A stretch of 64,000 nt of DNA from Albidovulum denitrificans. GTDB taxonomy: Bacteria > Pseudomonadota > Alphaproteobacteria > Rhodobacterales > Rhodobacteraceae. A program made the position numbers and the translations under genes. Positions 44,729 through 54,655 of the stretch are shown here, piece after piece (positions within the stretch are counted from its first letter, which is position 1; the number at the start of each line of letters is the position of its first letter). The notes under the pieces were generated by a model. The model was not told the origin of the DNA. It did no database searches and worked only from the letters and a program-made list of their open reading frames with translations. Location: NCBI RefSeq assembly GCF_002973535.1, contig NZ_PVEP01000013.1:1-64000 (forward strand), read 5' to 3'.

Positions 44729-44796
44729 CCAAGCGCCCCCCGGCCGGCAAATGAGGGGCCGATATAGGACCCCCTGCCCCGTCACGCAAGGCCCGC

Positions 44797-45501
44797 TCAG
44801 ATCATGCGGATGGCATCCTTGTCGACCGACAGCATATAGCCGCGCCGGGCGATGTTCTTGACCAGAAGCTCCGCCACCATCTGATTGCCGAGCGCGTCGC
44901 GCAGCCGCTTGATCCGCATGGCGCCCGAGGCCTCATCGCAATCGGCGGCGTTCTTGCCGGAGATCACCGCCTCAAGCTCTGCCCCCGACATCACGTCGTC
45001 ATCCATCCGCGCCTCGGCCAGAACCGACAGCGTCTCGATCGCGGCGGGGGTCAGGGTAAAGGCCATGTCGTTCAGCACGACCGCATTTTCCCCCCGGCTG
45101 ATCAAGAGCGAGGTGACCTGAATGCCCTGTTTGCGGATCTCGTTCATGCGGCGGTTCAGGGTGACGATCATCACAAGAAAGACCAGCGCCGCGATCAGCA
45201 GGGCGGTGGCAAAGACCAGAAGCACGAAGATGATTGACCGATAGCTGGCCAGCACGGCGGAAAAGGCAGTGCCGGACTGCGCGAGGATCTCAAGCAGCTT
45301 GATCTGGTCGCCGGTCGTCAGCGCGTCGTTTTCCACGAAGATGCGTTCGACGCGGGCGTTGAAGGCGTTCGCGTCGGGCAGGTTCAGGAACAGAAGCAGC
45401 GCCGCCAGCGCAAGGATGGCGACGATTGCGACGATGCCGATCACGACAACCCGGTTGCCGGTCTTCAGCGCGTCAATTGCCGTTGGAGCCTGATCCGCCA
45501 C
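44797..45501 (-). CDS. Membrane protein with C-terminal winged-helix-like domain
   Basis: 234 aa from GTG 45501, which has AGGGGA six bases upstream. Two membrane segments at about 18-39 (VVVIGIVAIVAILALAALLL) and 88-114 (SIIFVLLVFATALLIAALVF) flank a periplasmic loop of about 50 residues. Residues about 138-234 look like an OmpR/ToxR-type winged helix: a beta-rich N part (NAVVLNDMAFTLTPAAIETL), helix RIKRLRDALG, and the last beta-hairpin LLVKNIARRGYMLSV. The DNA-binding domain would be C-terminal to the membrane part, the reverse of ToxR. It overlaps the upstream small-protein gene by 29 nt. No known family is assigned. Confidence 0.75.
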   Translation of the reverse strand: MADQAPTAIDALKTGNRVVVIGIVAIVAILALAALLLFLNLPDANAFNARVERIFVENDALTTGDQIKLLEILAQSGTAFSAVLASYRSIIFVLLVFATALLIAALVFLVMIVTLNRRMNEIRKQGIQVTSLLISRGENAVVLNDMAFTLTPAAIETLSVLAEARMDDDVMSGAELEAVISGKNAADCDEASGAMRIKRLRDALGNQMVAELLVKNIARRGYMLSVDKDAIRMI

Positions 45502-45760
45502 CACCGTTCCCCTGACCGTTCGATCCACCGCCAAGGATGGAGACAATGGACAACAGCGTCCAGCCTTCGCGTGCAAGCTTTGGCGCAAGCGCCGCCGCCG
45601 CCGCCTGTTTGGAGCTACAGGCCGCATCAGGCAAGTCCGCCGTGCCGAATTCCAGCTTCAGCGGATTGTCGCGCTTGGCCTTGTATTCCACGCGGCACCC
45701 GGCCGCTGCCGGAAGGGCCGTCAGCGCAAGGGTCAGGGATATGAGAACGGTACGGATCAT
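45473..45760 (-). CDS. Small exported protein with Gly/Asn-rich tail
   Basis: 95 aa. The signal peptide MIRTVLISLTLALTALPAAA is cleaved before GCRVEYKAKRDNPLKLEFG. Mature protein of about 75 residues with two cysteines (C22 and C48) and a low-complexity tail GGGSNGQGNGGGGSGSNGN. It is unlike any family I know. Its end overlaps the winged-helix membrane protein by 29 nt in a different frame, so the two are probably translated together and could act as ligand and sensor. There is no obvious ribosome site before the ATG, which lowers confidence. Confidence 0.6.
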   Translation of the reverse strand: MIRTVLISLTLALTALPAAAGCRVEYKAKRDNPLKLEFGTADLPDAACSSKQAAAAALAPKLAREGWTLLSIVSILGGGSNGQGNGGGGSGSNGN

Positions 45761-45933
45761 GGGCCGACCATCGGCAAACTTCCCGCGCTAATCAATAACA
45801 AACCGGCGAAATCCCGCCGTTATCGGGTAGCAGCCCCCGGTTATTGCCTGTCTTCGGGCAACGGGCCGACAGTCGGGCCATGACGCCGGCCCTGCTGCCA
45901 GGACCGGGCCGCCGGCAAGAAAGGAACCACGCC

Positions 45934-46431
45934 ATGACCAAGTTCAAACCCCGCCTCGTCGCCCTCATCTCCGCCGCCGCCATCGCGTTTGGCGCCACGA
46001 CCCCCGCCTTCGCCCTGAATGAGAGGGAGCAGAACGCGCTGGCCCTGATCCTTGGCGCCGCCGCCGTTGGCGTCATCATCAATGAGGCGAACAAGGACAA
46101 GAACCGCAAGCGCGCGGCCGATGTCACACGCTATCAGGACCACCCCTGGGGCCAGGATATGCGCGGGGACCGCCGCTGGGACCGCGATGACGACGACAAC
46201 CGCGGCTTCCGCCGTCCCCGCGCCACGATCCCGGCGCAATGCGTCTTCCCGATCCGGGGCGGCCATGGCCCGCGCACGGTCGTGTCCTCGCGCTGCGTGA
46301 ACCAGTTCGGCATCGCCCGCAAGCTGCCGCGCGACTGCGCATTCGACGTGCGGATCGGGCGTGACCGCGAGCGTGTCTACGGCGCGCAATGCCTGGAACA
46401 GAACGGCTTCCGCGTCGCCGGCCGCCGCTGA
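45934..46431 (+). CDS. Exported small protein, Cys-containing
   Basis: 165 aa. Signal peptide (TKFKPRLVALISAAAIAFGATTPAFA) followed by NEREQNALALILGAAAVGVIINEANK, a hydrophobic stretch that could be a second membrane contact. Then comes an Asp/Arg-rich linker (RGDRRWDRDDDDNRGF). The C-terminal domain has four cysteines (CVFPI, CVNQFG, CAFDV, CLEQNG) that could form two disulfides. The type is common in Rhodobacterales but has no assigned role. The ATG at 45934 has AAGGAA upstream; it is divergent from the small-protein/winged-helix pair. Confidence 0.75.
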   Translation: MTKFKPRLVALISAAAIAFGATTPAFALNEREQNALALILGAAAVGVIINEANKDKNRKRAADVTRYQDHPWGQDMRGDRRWDRDDDDNRGFRRPRATIPAQCVFPIRGGHGPRTVVSSRCVNQFGIARKLPRDCAFDVRIGRDRERVYGAQCLEQNGFRVAGRR

Positions 46432-46487
46432 AGGCAAAAGGTTTCGAGCAGTCGGCCGCGATCTCCCCAAATTTCTGCGGCCGGTGT

Positions 46488-46526
46488 CGGGGCGGGTGGC
46501 ACCAAGACCACCCGCCCCGTTTTTTC
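46488..46526 (+). terminator. Strong intrinsic terminator upstream of rnhB
   Basis: Stem CGGGGCGGGTGG / CCACCCGCCCCG (12 bp), loop CACCAAGA, then six Ts. It ends the transcript of the exported protein 46 nt after that stop region and isolates rnhB. Confidence 0.92.
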
Positions 46527-46560
46527 TTGCACCGCCCCGGCGTTCGCGCGACGAGAGGGC

Positions 46561-47194
46561 ATGACGGACGCACCCGATTTCAGTTTCGAAACCCGCGCGA
46601 TGGCGGGCGGCGCGGGCCGCGTGGCGGGCGTCGATGAGGTCGGGCGCGGGCCGCTCTGCGGGCCTGTGGTCGCGGCCGCCGTCCGGCTGGACCCCGCCCG
46701 CATCCCCGAGGGGCTGAACGATTCCAAGAAGCTTAGCCCCGCGCGGCGCGAGGCGCTTTACGATCTGCTGATGGCAACCGCCGACGTGGCCATCGGCGCC
46801 GCCAGCGTCGAGGAGATCGACGCCATCAACATCCTTCAGGCGTCCCACCTGGCGATGATCCGCGCGGTGGCGGGGCTGCGCGCGCGGCCCGATCACCTGC
46901 TGATCGACGGCAACCGCCTGCCGCGCGACCTGACGATCCCGGCCGAGGCCATCGTGAAGGGCGACGCGCGGTCGGTCTCCATCGCCGCCGCCTCGGTCGT
47001 CGCGAAAGTGTGGCGCGATCGCATCATGGTGGATTTGGCGCAACAGCACCCCGGCTATGGCTGGGAGCGTAACGCCGGTTATCCGACGAAAGACCATCTT
47101 GAGGCGCTCCGAAATCTCGGTCCGACCCCACACCATAGGCGTTCGTTCCGCCCCGTCCACAATATCTTGTGCCAAGACAAAACTGTAAGTACTT

Positions 47195-47196
<2 letters not shown>
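46561..47196 (+). CDS. rnhB: Ribonuclease HII
   Basis: Removes RNA from RNA-DNA hybrids, including single ribonucleotides in DNA. 211 aa. Active-site motif [19 protein letters not shown] (Asp-Glu), LIDGNRLP with the third Asp, and [17 protein letters not shown] with the fourth. C-terminal [18 protein letters not shown] and HRRSFRPV are family-typical. The short AT-rich tail extends to a TGA that is also the first base set of a GATTC site in the ccrM promoter. Confidence 0.95.
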
Positions 47197-48396
<1,200 letters not shown>

Positions 48397-48444
48397 CACG
48401 GTTTACCGCCGGTGCCTGTGGCGCCCGCCACGGCACGAACTTGA

Positions 48445-48479
48445 CCCCGCCGGATTGCACCCCCGGCGGGGCTTTTTTT
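48445..48479 (+). terminator. Intrinsic terminator after ccrM
   Basis: CCCCGCCGG / CCGGCGGGG stem with a 9-nt loop, followed by seven Ts. It is 49 nt after the ccrM stop, between two convergent genes. Confidence 0.92.
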
Positions 48480-48498
48480 CGCCCGGTTGGTCCCGCCG

Positions 48499-49926
48499 TC
48501 AGAGAATAGGCGCAAAGAGCCGCGCGAAGGGCGCGGTGTAGCGGATCAGACGGTGCGGGATGTCGTTGAAGTCGGTCTCATAAAGCTCTGACATTTCAAG
48601 GTCGTCCTCGAACATCGTCGCGACCTCGGCGGCAAAACCCGGATCGAAGACCAGCGCCGTCGCCTCGAAGTTCAGCCGGCAGGAGCGGTTGTCGAGGTTC
48701 ACGGTCCCGACCGAACCCATCCAGTCATCCACGACAAGCGTCTTGGAATGCATGAACCCGTCGAGGTAGCGGTAGACCTTCACCCCGGCCGGGCGCACTT
48801 CGTCAAAATAGGAGAACGCGGCAAGCCAGACCAGCCAGTGATCGCGCTTGTCCGGCACCAGAAGGCGCACATCGACCCCGCGCAATGCGGCGAGTTTCAG
48901 GGCGTTCACGATGTCCACGTCCGGCACGAAATAGGGCGTCGCGATCCAGAGGCGGTTTGAGGCCGCGTTGATGGCGTTGAGAAAGTAAAGGCTGCCCGTT
49001 TCCACCGCATCCGATGGGCCGGTCGACAGGATCAGGCAATCGCGCCCGCCCTCCTGCCGCGCGGGGCGCCAGTTCAGTTCCGGCGTCTCGCCCGTGGCCC
49101 AGTGCCAGTCCTCGGCAAAGGCAAGCTGAAGCTGCGCCACGGCGGGGCCGTCGATGCGCATATGCGTGTCGCGCCAGTGTCCGAACTTCCGCGACCGGCC
49201 CATATATTCGTCGCCGACATTCAGCCCGCCGATAAAGCCGGTCTCTCCATCCACCACGACGATCTTGCGATGGTTGCGGAAGTTGATCTGAAAGCGGTTC
49301 CGGCTGCGCCTTTGGGCGTGGAAGTTGGAGATCTGCACCCCGGCGTTGCGCAGGTTGGCCAGATAGGCCGAAGGCAGCCCGACGCTGCCGATCCCGTCAT
49401 AGATCACCCGCACCTTCACCCCGCGCCGGGCGCAGTCGATCAGGTGGCGGGCAAGGTCGCGGCCAAGCTCATCATCGCGAAGCGTGTAGAATTCGACCAG
49501 CACATAGGTTTCGGCGGCGTCGATGGCCGCAAATATCCCGCCAAAGGCGGCGGGGCCGTCGATCAGAAGGGTGGTCAGGTTGCCGGACAGGACCTTTTGC
49601 GTCGCCAGCGCCTCGAACGCGCGCACATCCTCTTGCCGGGGGCCAAGCCGGGCAAGGTCGGCGGGGGCGTTCCGGGTGATCTGCCGCGTCACCTGCGCGA
49701 TAGCCTCGCGCATGTCGCGGCGCATCGCGACATAGCCCGACAGCCGCTTGTGGCCCAGAAACAGGAAGACCGGCACCGCCAGATGCGGCGCGGCAAGCAG
49801 GAAAACCACCCAGCCGACGGCGCCCTGCGGCGTGCGCGCGTGGCGCATCGCGCGAAAGGCGAAGATCACGGCGACGATCTGAAACCCCGTGACGCCGAGA
49901 AGGACGAAGATGGTTTGCCAGCTCAT
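48499..49926 (-). CDS. cls: Cardiolipin synthase (phospholipase D family)
   Basis: 475 aa. Two N-terminal membrane helices (IFVLLGVTGFQIVAVIFAF; VGWVVFLLAAPHLAVPVFLF). Two HKD motifs: HRKIVVVD at 219-226 and HSKTLVVD at 393-400, followed by GFIGGLN and GSVGTVNLDNRS. It joins two phosphatidylglycerol molecules into cardiolipin; pgsA elsewhere in this window makes the precursor. It starts 3 nt after alkB on the same strand. Confidence 0.9.
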   Translation of the reverse strand: MSWQTIFVLLGVTGFQIVAVIFAFRAMRHARTPQGAVGWVVFLLAAPHLAVPVFLFLGHKRLSGYVAMRRDMREAIAQVTRQITRNAPADLARLGPRQEDVRAFEALATQKVLSGNLTTLLIDGPAAFGGIFAAIDAAETYVLVEFYTLRDDELGRDLARHLIDCARRGVKVRVIYDGIGSVGLPSAYLANLRNAGVQISNFHAQRRSRNRFQINFRNHRKIVVVDGETGFIGGLNVGDEYMGRSRKFGHWRDTHMRIDGPAVAQLQLAFAEDWHWATGETPELNWRPARQEGGRDCLILSTGPSDAVETGSLYFLNAINAASNRLWIATPYFVPDVDIVNALKLAALRGVDVRLLVPDKRDHWLVWLAAFSYFDEVRPAGVKVYRYLDGFMHSKTLVVDDWMGSVGTVNLDNRSCRLNFEATALVFDPGFAAEVATMFEDDLEMSELYETDFNDIPHRLIRYTAPFARLFAPIL

Positions 49927-49929
49927 CGC

Positions 49930-51069
49930 TCAGGACCCGCGCGGCAGGGGGTTGGTTGCCTTGTTATAGGCGCCCCATTCCGTGACATCGGGGTAGAACT
50001 GCCGCCGCCATGCCCGCACGCGCGGGTTCATCCGCCGCCGCCAGAGCGGCGGGATCATCGCAAGCGCGGTCATCGCCGGATAGCCCAGCGGGAGTTGCGG
50101 GGCCTCATCGGCGGCGTAGGTCTGAAGCAGCGGGAAGCGGCGGTCGGGTTTGTAGTGGTGATCGGAATGGCGTTGCAGGTTGATAAGCAGCCAGTTCGTC
50201 ACCTTGTGATCGGCGTTCCAGGAATGGTGCGGGCGAACCGGCTCATACCTGCCGTCGCCCAGATAGCGGCGGGTCAGGCCGTAATGTTCGACGTAGTTCA
50301 CCAGTTCCAGATGCCAGACCGCGATCAGCGCCTGCCAGAGGAACAGCGCCAGCCCCTGCCAGCCGCCGATCCCGAAGGCCAGCGCCAGCATGGCGATCTG
50401 AAGCGCACCGTAGCGCCAGAACGGGTTGGACGGATGCCCCACCCCGCGCCCGGCCCGCGCCAGCAGCAGCTTTTCGGCCCGCCAGGCCGAGGCCGGCCCC
50501 TTGCTCAGCACGCGAAAGAACATCCGGTGGAAGCCCTCGTTATAGCGCGCGGTCACCGCGTCGCGCGGCGTGCCGACATAGCGGTGGTGGACCAGAAGAT
50601 GTTCCGTCCGAAAATGGCCGTAAAGAACCATCGCCAGCAGAAGATCGCCCAGCCAGCGTTCGAGCCGGTTCTTCTGGTGCATGAGTTCGTGGGAATAGTT
50701 GATGCCGATGGCGCCCGTCATCATCCCCACGCCGAAGAAGAGCACGATCCGTTCCCACAGCACCAGATCCGCGCCATGCGTGACATACCAGATCAGGCCA
50801 AAGACCGTGACGAACTGGATCGGGAACCAGATCAGCGTGATGAACCGATACCAGAAAAGATTGCCCTCGGGCGTCTCGGGATCGGGATTGTCGCGGTTGA
50901 GACCAAGAAGCTTGTCGAGAAGCGTGGTCAGAAGTTCCGCGTAGACCGGCAGCAGGAACAGGGTCCAGCCGCCCCGGATCGCGCCGACCCAGGCCAGCGG
51001 CACGAAGACAAGCGACAGCCAGAAGGGCAGTGCTGAGGTGAGACGGGGCGAAAGGGGCGCACGGGGCAT
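49930..51069 (-). CDS. alkB: Alkane 1-monooxygenase
   Basis: Integral-membrane di-iron hydroxylase of medium-chain alkanes, 379 aa with about six membrane helices. The histidine boxes are complete: SHELMH (H127, H131), HLLVHHRYVGTP (H157, H161, H162), NYVEHYGLTR (H262) and LQRHSDHHYKP (H301, H304, H305). Rubredoxin and rubredoxin reductase, its usual electron donors, are not nearby. It lies between mutY (52-nt gap upstream) and cls (3 nt downstream) on the same strand. A related hydroxylase acting on another chain is possible, but the HYGL box favours AlkB. Confidence 0.9.
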   Translation of the reverse strand: MPRAPLSPRLTSALPFWLSLVFVPLAWVGAIRGGWTLFLLPVYAELLTTLLDKLLGLNRDNPDPETPEGNLFWYRFITLIWFPIQFVTVFGLIWYVTHGADLVLWERIVLFFGVGMMTGAIGINYSHELMHQKNRLERWLGDLLLAMVLYGHFRTEHLLVHHRYVGTPRDAVTARYNEGFHRMFFRVLSKGPASAWRAEKLLLARAGRGVGHPSNPFWRYGALQIAMLALAFGIGGWQGLALFLWQALIAVWHLELVNYVEHYGLTRRYLGDGRYEPVRPHHSWNADHKVTNWLLINLQRHSDHHYKPDRRFPLLQTYAADEAPQLPLGYPAMTALAMIPPLWRRRMNPRVRAWRRQFYPDVTEWGAYNKATNPLPRGS

Positions 51070-51120
51070 GAGGCACTCCGGGGGTTGCTGGCGCCAGACT
51101 AGCCGCCTGTCGGGCCTGCC

Positions 51121-52182
51121 TCAATCACCCGAAGGCGGCAATGATGCCGCATCATGGACCTTGCGCATCACCGTCGGCAGGCTGGCGGGGCGGAAATCCC
51201 CGCGCGCGACGAAACTGCCGCGCCCCGGCGCGGTCCCGCCCGCGACCCTGGCCGTCATCACCGTCAGGGTCAGGTGGAAATGGGTGAAGGTATGGCGGAC
51301 CGTCCGCGCGGCTTCCTGCCAGTCGGCCGGGACCGGTGGCGAAGGCTCGGGCAGCACCTCGGCCCAGTCGGTGCCGGGCCAGCCCAGCATCCCGCCCAGA
51401 AGGCCCTTTTCCGGCCGCCGTTCCAGCAGCACCGCGCCGTCGTCGCGGGTGGCGACATAGGCGATGCCCTGACGCTCCGGCTTCACCGCCTTGGCGGATT
51501 TGCGCGGCAGCGAGGGCGCGATGCCCGCGGCCCGCGCGCGGCACAGGTCCATCAGCGGGCAGATGCCGCAGGCCGGGTTACGGGGCGTGCAGATCGTGGC
51601 GCCAAGGTCCATCATCGCCTGCGCGAAATCGCCCGGCCGTTCGGTCGGGGTCAGGCGGGCTGCACGTTCCGCAAGCTTCGACTTGGCGCCGGGCAGCGGG
51701 TCTTCGACGGCGAACAGGCGCGCAACGACCCGTTCGACATTGCCATCGACCACCGTCGCCGCCTCATCGAAGGCAATCGCGGCGATGGCGGCGGCGGTAT
51801 AGGGGCCGATGCCCGGCAGGCTGCGCAATGCCGTACTATCGCCGGGAAAGACGCCGCCATGATCAGCCACGACCGCGCGGGCGCATTTCAGAAGGTTGCG
51901 CGCGCGGGCGTAGTATCCAAGCCCCGCCCATTCGGCCATGACCGCGCCATCCTCCGCCGCCGCCAGTTCCCCGACGGTCGGCCAGCGCGCGGTAAAGCGG
52001 CGGAAATAGTCGCGCACGGCGGCCACCGTGGTCTGCTGCAACATCACCTCGGACAGCCAGACGCGATAGGGATCGGGGCGGATCCCGGCCCGGCGTTCCT
52101 GCGGCCCGACGCGCCATGGCATGACGCGGGCATGGGCATCGTACCAGCCCAGAAGCGGGAGGCTGACATCTGCGTCACACAA
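51121..52182 (-). CDS. mutY: A/G-specific adenine glycosylase
   Basis: Removes A mispaired with 8-oxoG. 353 aa. Helix-hairpin-helix motif LRSLPGIGPYTAAAI, catalytic region MLQQTTVAAV and the catalytic Asp in VVDGNVERVVARL. Four Fe-S cysteines are in C-x6-C-x2-C-x5-C (ICTPRNPACGICPLMDLC). The C-terminal NUDIX-like 8-oxoG recognition domain is about 230-340. The start is TTG at 52182, supported by GGAGGA seven bases upstream. Divergent from the DUF721 gene. Confidence 0.94.
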   Translation of the reverse strand: MCDADVSLPLLGWYDAHARVMPWRVGPQERRAGIRPDPYRVWLSEVMLQQTTVAAVRDYFRRFTARWPTVGELAAAEDGAVMAEWAGLGYYARARNLLKCARAVVADHGGVFPGDSTALRSLPGIGPYTAAAIAAIAFDEAATVVDGNVERVVARLFAVEDPLPGAKSKLAERAARLTPTERPGDFAQAMMDLGATICTPRNPACGICPLMDLCRARAAGIAPSLPRKSAKAVKPERQGIAYVATRDDGAVLLERRPEKGLLGGMLGWPGTDWAEVLPEPSPPVPADWQEAARTVRHTFTHFHLTLTVMTARVAGGTAPGRGSFVARGDFRPASLPTVMRKVHDAASLPPSGD

Positions 52183-52264
52183 ACTTTATTCCTCCGCCTC
52201 GCATCCCGATGGGCAATCCGCCCGCCAGCCTCTAACATAGGGTGCAGGAGATGAAAGGACAGGG

Positions 52265-52792
52265 ATGGCGAAGAAGCCGGAGCAGTTTCGCAGGCACGCG
52301 CGCGGGTTCGAATCCGCCGCCGGGCTGCTGAAGCAGCGCATCCGCGCGGCGGGCGAAACGCGCGGTTTCGCCGTCTCGCGGCTTCTGACCCATTGGCCCG
52401 AGGTGGTGGGCGCGGACATCGCCGCGATGGCCCTGCCGGTGAAGATCGGCTATGGCCGCGACGGTCTGGGCGCGACGCTGACGCTTCTGACCACCGGCGC
52501 CTCGGCCCCGCTTCTTCAGATGCAATTGCCGAAGATCCGCGAGAAGGTGAACGCCTGCTACGGCTATAACGCGATTGCCAGGGTCGTGGTGACACAGACC
52601 GCCCCCACCGGCTTTGCCGAGGGCCAGGTGGCGTTCACCCCGGCCCCGAAACCCGCGCCCGCCCCGGCCGATCCCGTCACCCGCGCCAAGGCGCATGCGG
52701 TGTCGGACGGGGTACGCGACGAAACCTTGCGCGCAGCGCTTGAAGCTTTGGGCGAAAGAGTCTTAGCTCGCCCCCGACAAACGAAAGGCTGA
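52265..52792 (+). CDS. DUF721 (DciA-like) protein
   Basis: 175 aa. The N-terminal half matches DUF721: LLTHWPEVVGADIAAMALPVKI, then ATLTLLTTGASAPLLQMQLPKI. The C-terminal region is Pro/Ala-rich. DciA proteins help load the replicative helicase in bacteria without DnaC, which fits the lineage; alphaproteobacterial members are divergent, so this is a probable role only. GATGAAAGGACAGGG upstream gives a ribosome site. Stop is 3 nt before the DsbA-like ATG. Confidence 0.8.
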   Translation: MAKKPEQFRRHARGFESAAGLLKQRIRAAGETRGFAVSRLLTHWPEVVGADIAAMALPVKIGYGRDGLGATLTLLTTGASAPLLQMQLPKIREKVNACYGYNAIARVVVTQTAPTGFAEGQVAFTPAPKPAPAPADPVTRAKAHAVSDGVRDETLRAALEALGERVLARPRQTKG

Positions 52793-52795
52793 TCC

Positions 52796-53512
52796 ATGAA
52801 ACCGACCTATCTTCTTGCCGGCGCTGTGGCGCTTGTCGCCCTTGGCGGGGTTTGGGGGATGTCCCGCACCGCGACCGACCCGATCACCCTGATCGCAAGC
52901 CCGGCCATGGCGCAGGAGGCCAGCGTCAGCTCTGAAGCCGCACGGGTGCCGGACATGGTCCTGGGCCAGGAGGACGCGCCGGTCACGATGATCGAATATG
53001 CCTCATTCACCTGCTCGCATTGCGCGAATTTCCATGATGAGGCCTTCGCCAAGCTGAAGTCCGACTATATCGACACCGGCAAGGTGAAGTTCGTCTATCG
53101 TGAGGTCTATTTCGACCGCTACGGCCTTCTTGCCGCGATGATCGCGCGGGATGGCGGGCCGGAGAAGTACTTCAAGATCTCCGACGTCCTTTATGAGACC
53201 CAGCGCGACTGGATCTCGGCGGGCGACGACAAGGGGATCATCGACAACCTGCGCAAGATCGGTCTGAAGGCCGGGATCGACAAGGACAAGATCGAGGCGA
53301 CGATCGCCGCGTTCGACACCTGCACCGCCGATATCAAGGCCTGCATGGAAACCGACAACATCGCCGGGGCGATGGTCGCGACCTATCAGGCGAACGCGAC
53401 CGCGGACAACATCAAGGGAACACCCACGATCATCATCAACGGTGAAACGCATTCCGGCGAGATGAGCTATGAGGACCTGTCCAAGATCATCGACGCAAAG
53501 CTGGGCAACTAG
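52796..53512 (+). CDS. DsbA-family thiol-disulfide oxidoreductase
   Basis: 238 aa exported protein with an N-terminal hydrophobic signal (YLLAGAVALVALGGVWGM) and AQEA at a likely cleavage point. Thioredoxin-fold active site CSHC at 73-76 (EYASFTCSHCANFHDE), and the cis-Pro loop GTPTIIINGE at the C-terminus. Two further Cys (TCTADIKACME) are in the helical insert. It likely introduces or shuffles disulfides in the periplasm. It follows dciA-like and precedes the CaiB gene with 3-nt gaps, an unusual mix for one transcription unit. Confidence 0.9.
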   Translation: MKPTYLLAGAVALVALGGVWGMSRTATDPITLIASPAMAQEASVSSEAARVPDMVLGQEDAPVTMIEYASFTCSHCANFHDEAFAKLKSDYIDTGKVKFVYREVYFDRYGLLAAMIARDGGPEKYFKISDVLYETQRDWISAGDDKGIIDNLRKIGLKAGIDKDKIEATIAAFDTCTADIKACMETDNIAGAMVATYQANATADNIKGTPTIIINGETHSGEMSYEDLSKIIDAKLGN

Positions 53513-53515
53513 GCG

Positions 53516-54655
53516 ATGACGCCCCTTGCCGGTGTGAAGGTCGTCGAACTGGCGCGCATCCTGGCCGGCCCCTGGGCCGGTCAGACGCTTGCCGATCTGG
53601 GGGCCGAGGTGATCAAGGTCGAGGCGCCCGAGGGCGACGATACCCGCCGCTGGGGTCCGCCCTTCGTAGAGCGTGACGGCGACCGCGCGGCGGCCTATTT
53701 CCATGCCACCAACCGGGGCAAGAAATCCGTCACCGCCGATTTCCGCAAGCCCGAGGATCAGGACTTCGTCCGCGACCTGATCCGCGACGCGGATATCCTG
53801 ATCGAGAATTTCAAGCTGGGCGGGTTGGCGAAATACGGGCTGGACTATGCCAGCCTGTCCGCGATCAACCCGCGCCTGATCTATTGTTCGATCACCGGCT
53901 TCGGTCAGGACGGGCCTTATGCCCATCGTGCCGGGTATGACTATATCATCCAGGGCATGTCGGGCCTGATGAGCGTGACGGGTGAACCCGACGGCCAGCC
54001 GCAGAAGGTGGGCGTCGCGGTCACCGACATCTTCACCGGCGTCTACGCGACAACCGCGATCCTTGCCGCGCTGCATCAAAGGGCGACAACGGGCAAAGGT
54101 CAGCACATCGACATGGCGCTCTTTGACGTCGCCACCTCGATCATGGCCAATCAGGCGATGAACTACCTCGCCTCTGGCACCGCGCCGATGCGGATGGGCA
54201 ATGCCCACCCCAATATCGTACCCTATTCCGTCTTCGACTGCGCCGATGGCTGGATCATCATCGCGACCGGCAATGACGGGCAATACCGCAGGCTTTGCGC
54301 CGTCCTCGACCTCGACGCGCTGGCCGAGGCGCCGGAGTACCTGACCAATGCCGACCGGATCGCCAACCGCGCCGCCCTGACGGCGGCAATCAGCAAACGG
54401 ACGCGGCAGTGGAACAAGGCCGACCTGCTGTCGGCCTGCGAAAAGCAGGGTGTGCCTGCCGGGCCGATCAACGACATGGCAGAGGTCTTTGACGACCCGC
54501 AGATCATGGCGCGGGGGATGCGGATCACCTGCGACGGGGTTCCGGGAGTGCGGTCGCCCATGACCTTCTCGGGCGCGGAGCTGGCAACCGGCGCGCCGTC
54601 ACCGAAGCTGGGGGAGCATGACGCGGAGATCCGGGGGCGGCGGGGCAAGGGTTAG
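53516..54655 (+). CDS. CaiB/BaiF-family (class III) CoA-transferase
   Basis: 379 aa. N-terminal PLAGVKVVELARILAGPWAGQTLADLGAEVIKVE is a class III hallmark; NRGKKSV, the catalytic Asp region GQHIDMALFDVATSI, and the C-terminal VPAGPINDMAEVFDDPQIMARGM are present. It moves CoA between acyl acids, but the substrate cannot be named. Three nt after the DsbA-like gene. Converges with lpxK. Confidence 0.9.
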   Translation: MTPLAGVKVVELARILAGPWAGQTLADLGAEVIKVEAPEGDDTRRWGPPFVERDGDRAAAYFHATNRGKKSVTADFRKPEDQDFVRDLIRDADILIENFKLGGLAKYGLDYASLSAINPRLIYCSITGFGQDGPYAHRAGYDYIIQGMSGLMSVTGEPDGQPQKVGVAVTDIFTGVYATTAILAALHQRATTGKGQHIDMALFDVATSIMANQAMNYLASGTAPMRMGNAHPNIVPYSVFDCADGWIIIATGNDGQYRRLCAVLDLDALAEAPEYLTNADRIANRAALTAAISKRTRQWNKADLLSACEKQGVPAGPINDMAEVFDDPQIMARGMRITCDGVPGVRSPMTFSGAELATGAPSPKLGEHDAEIRGRRGKG

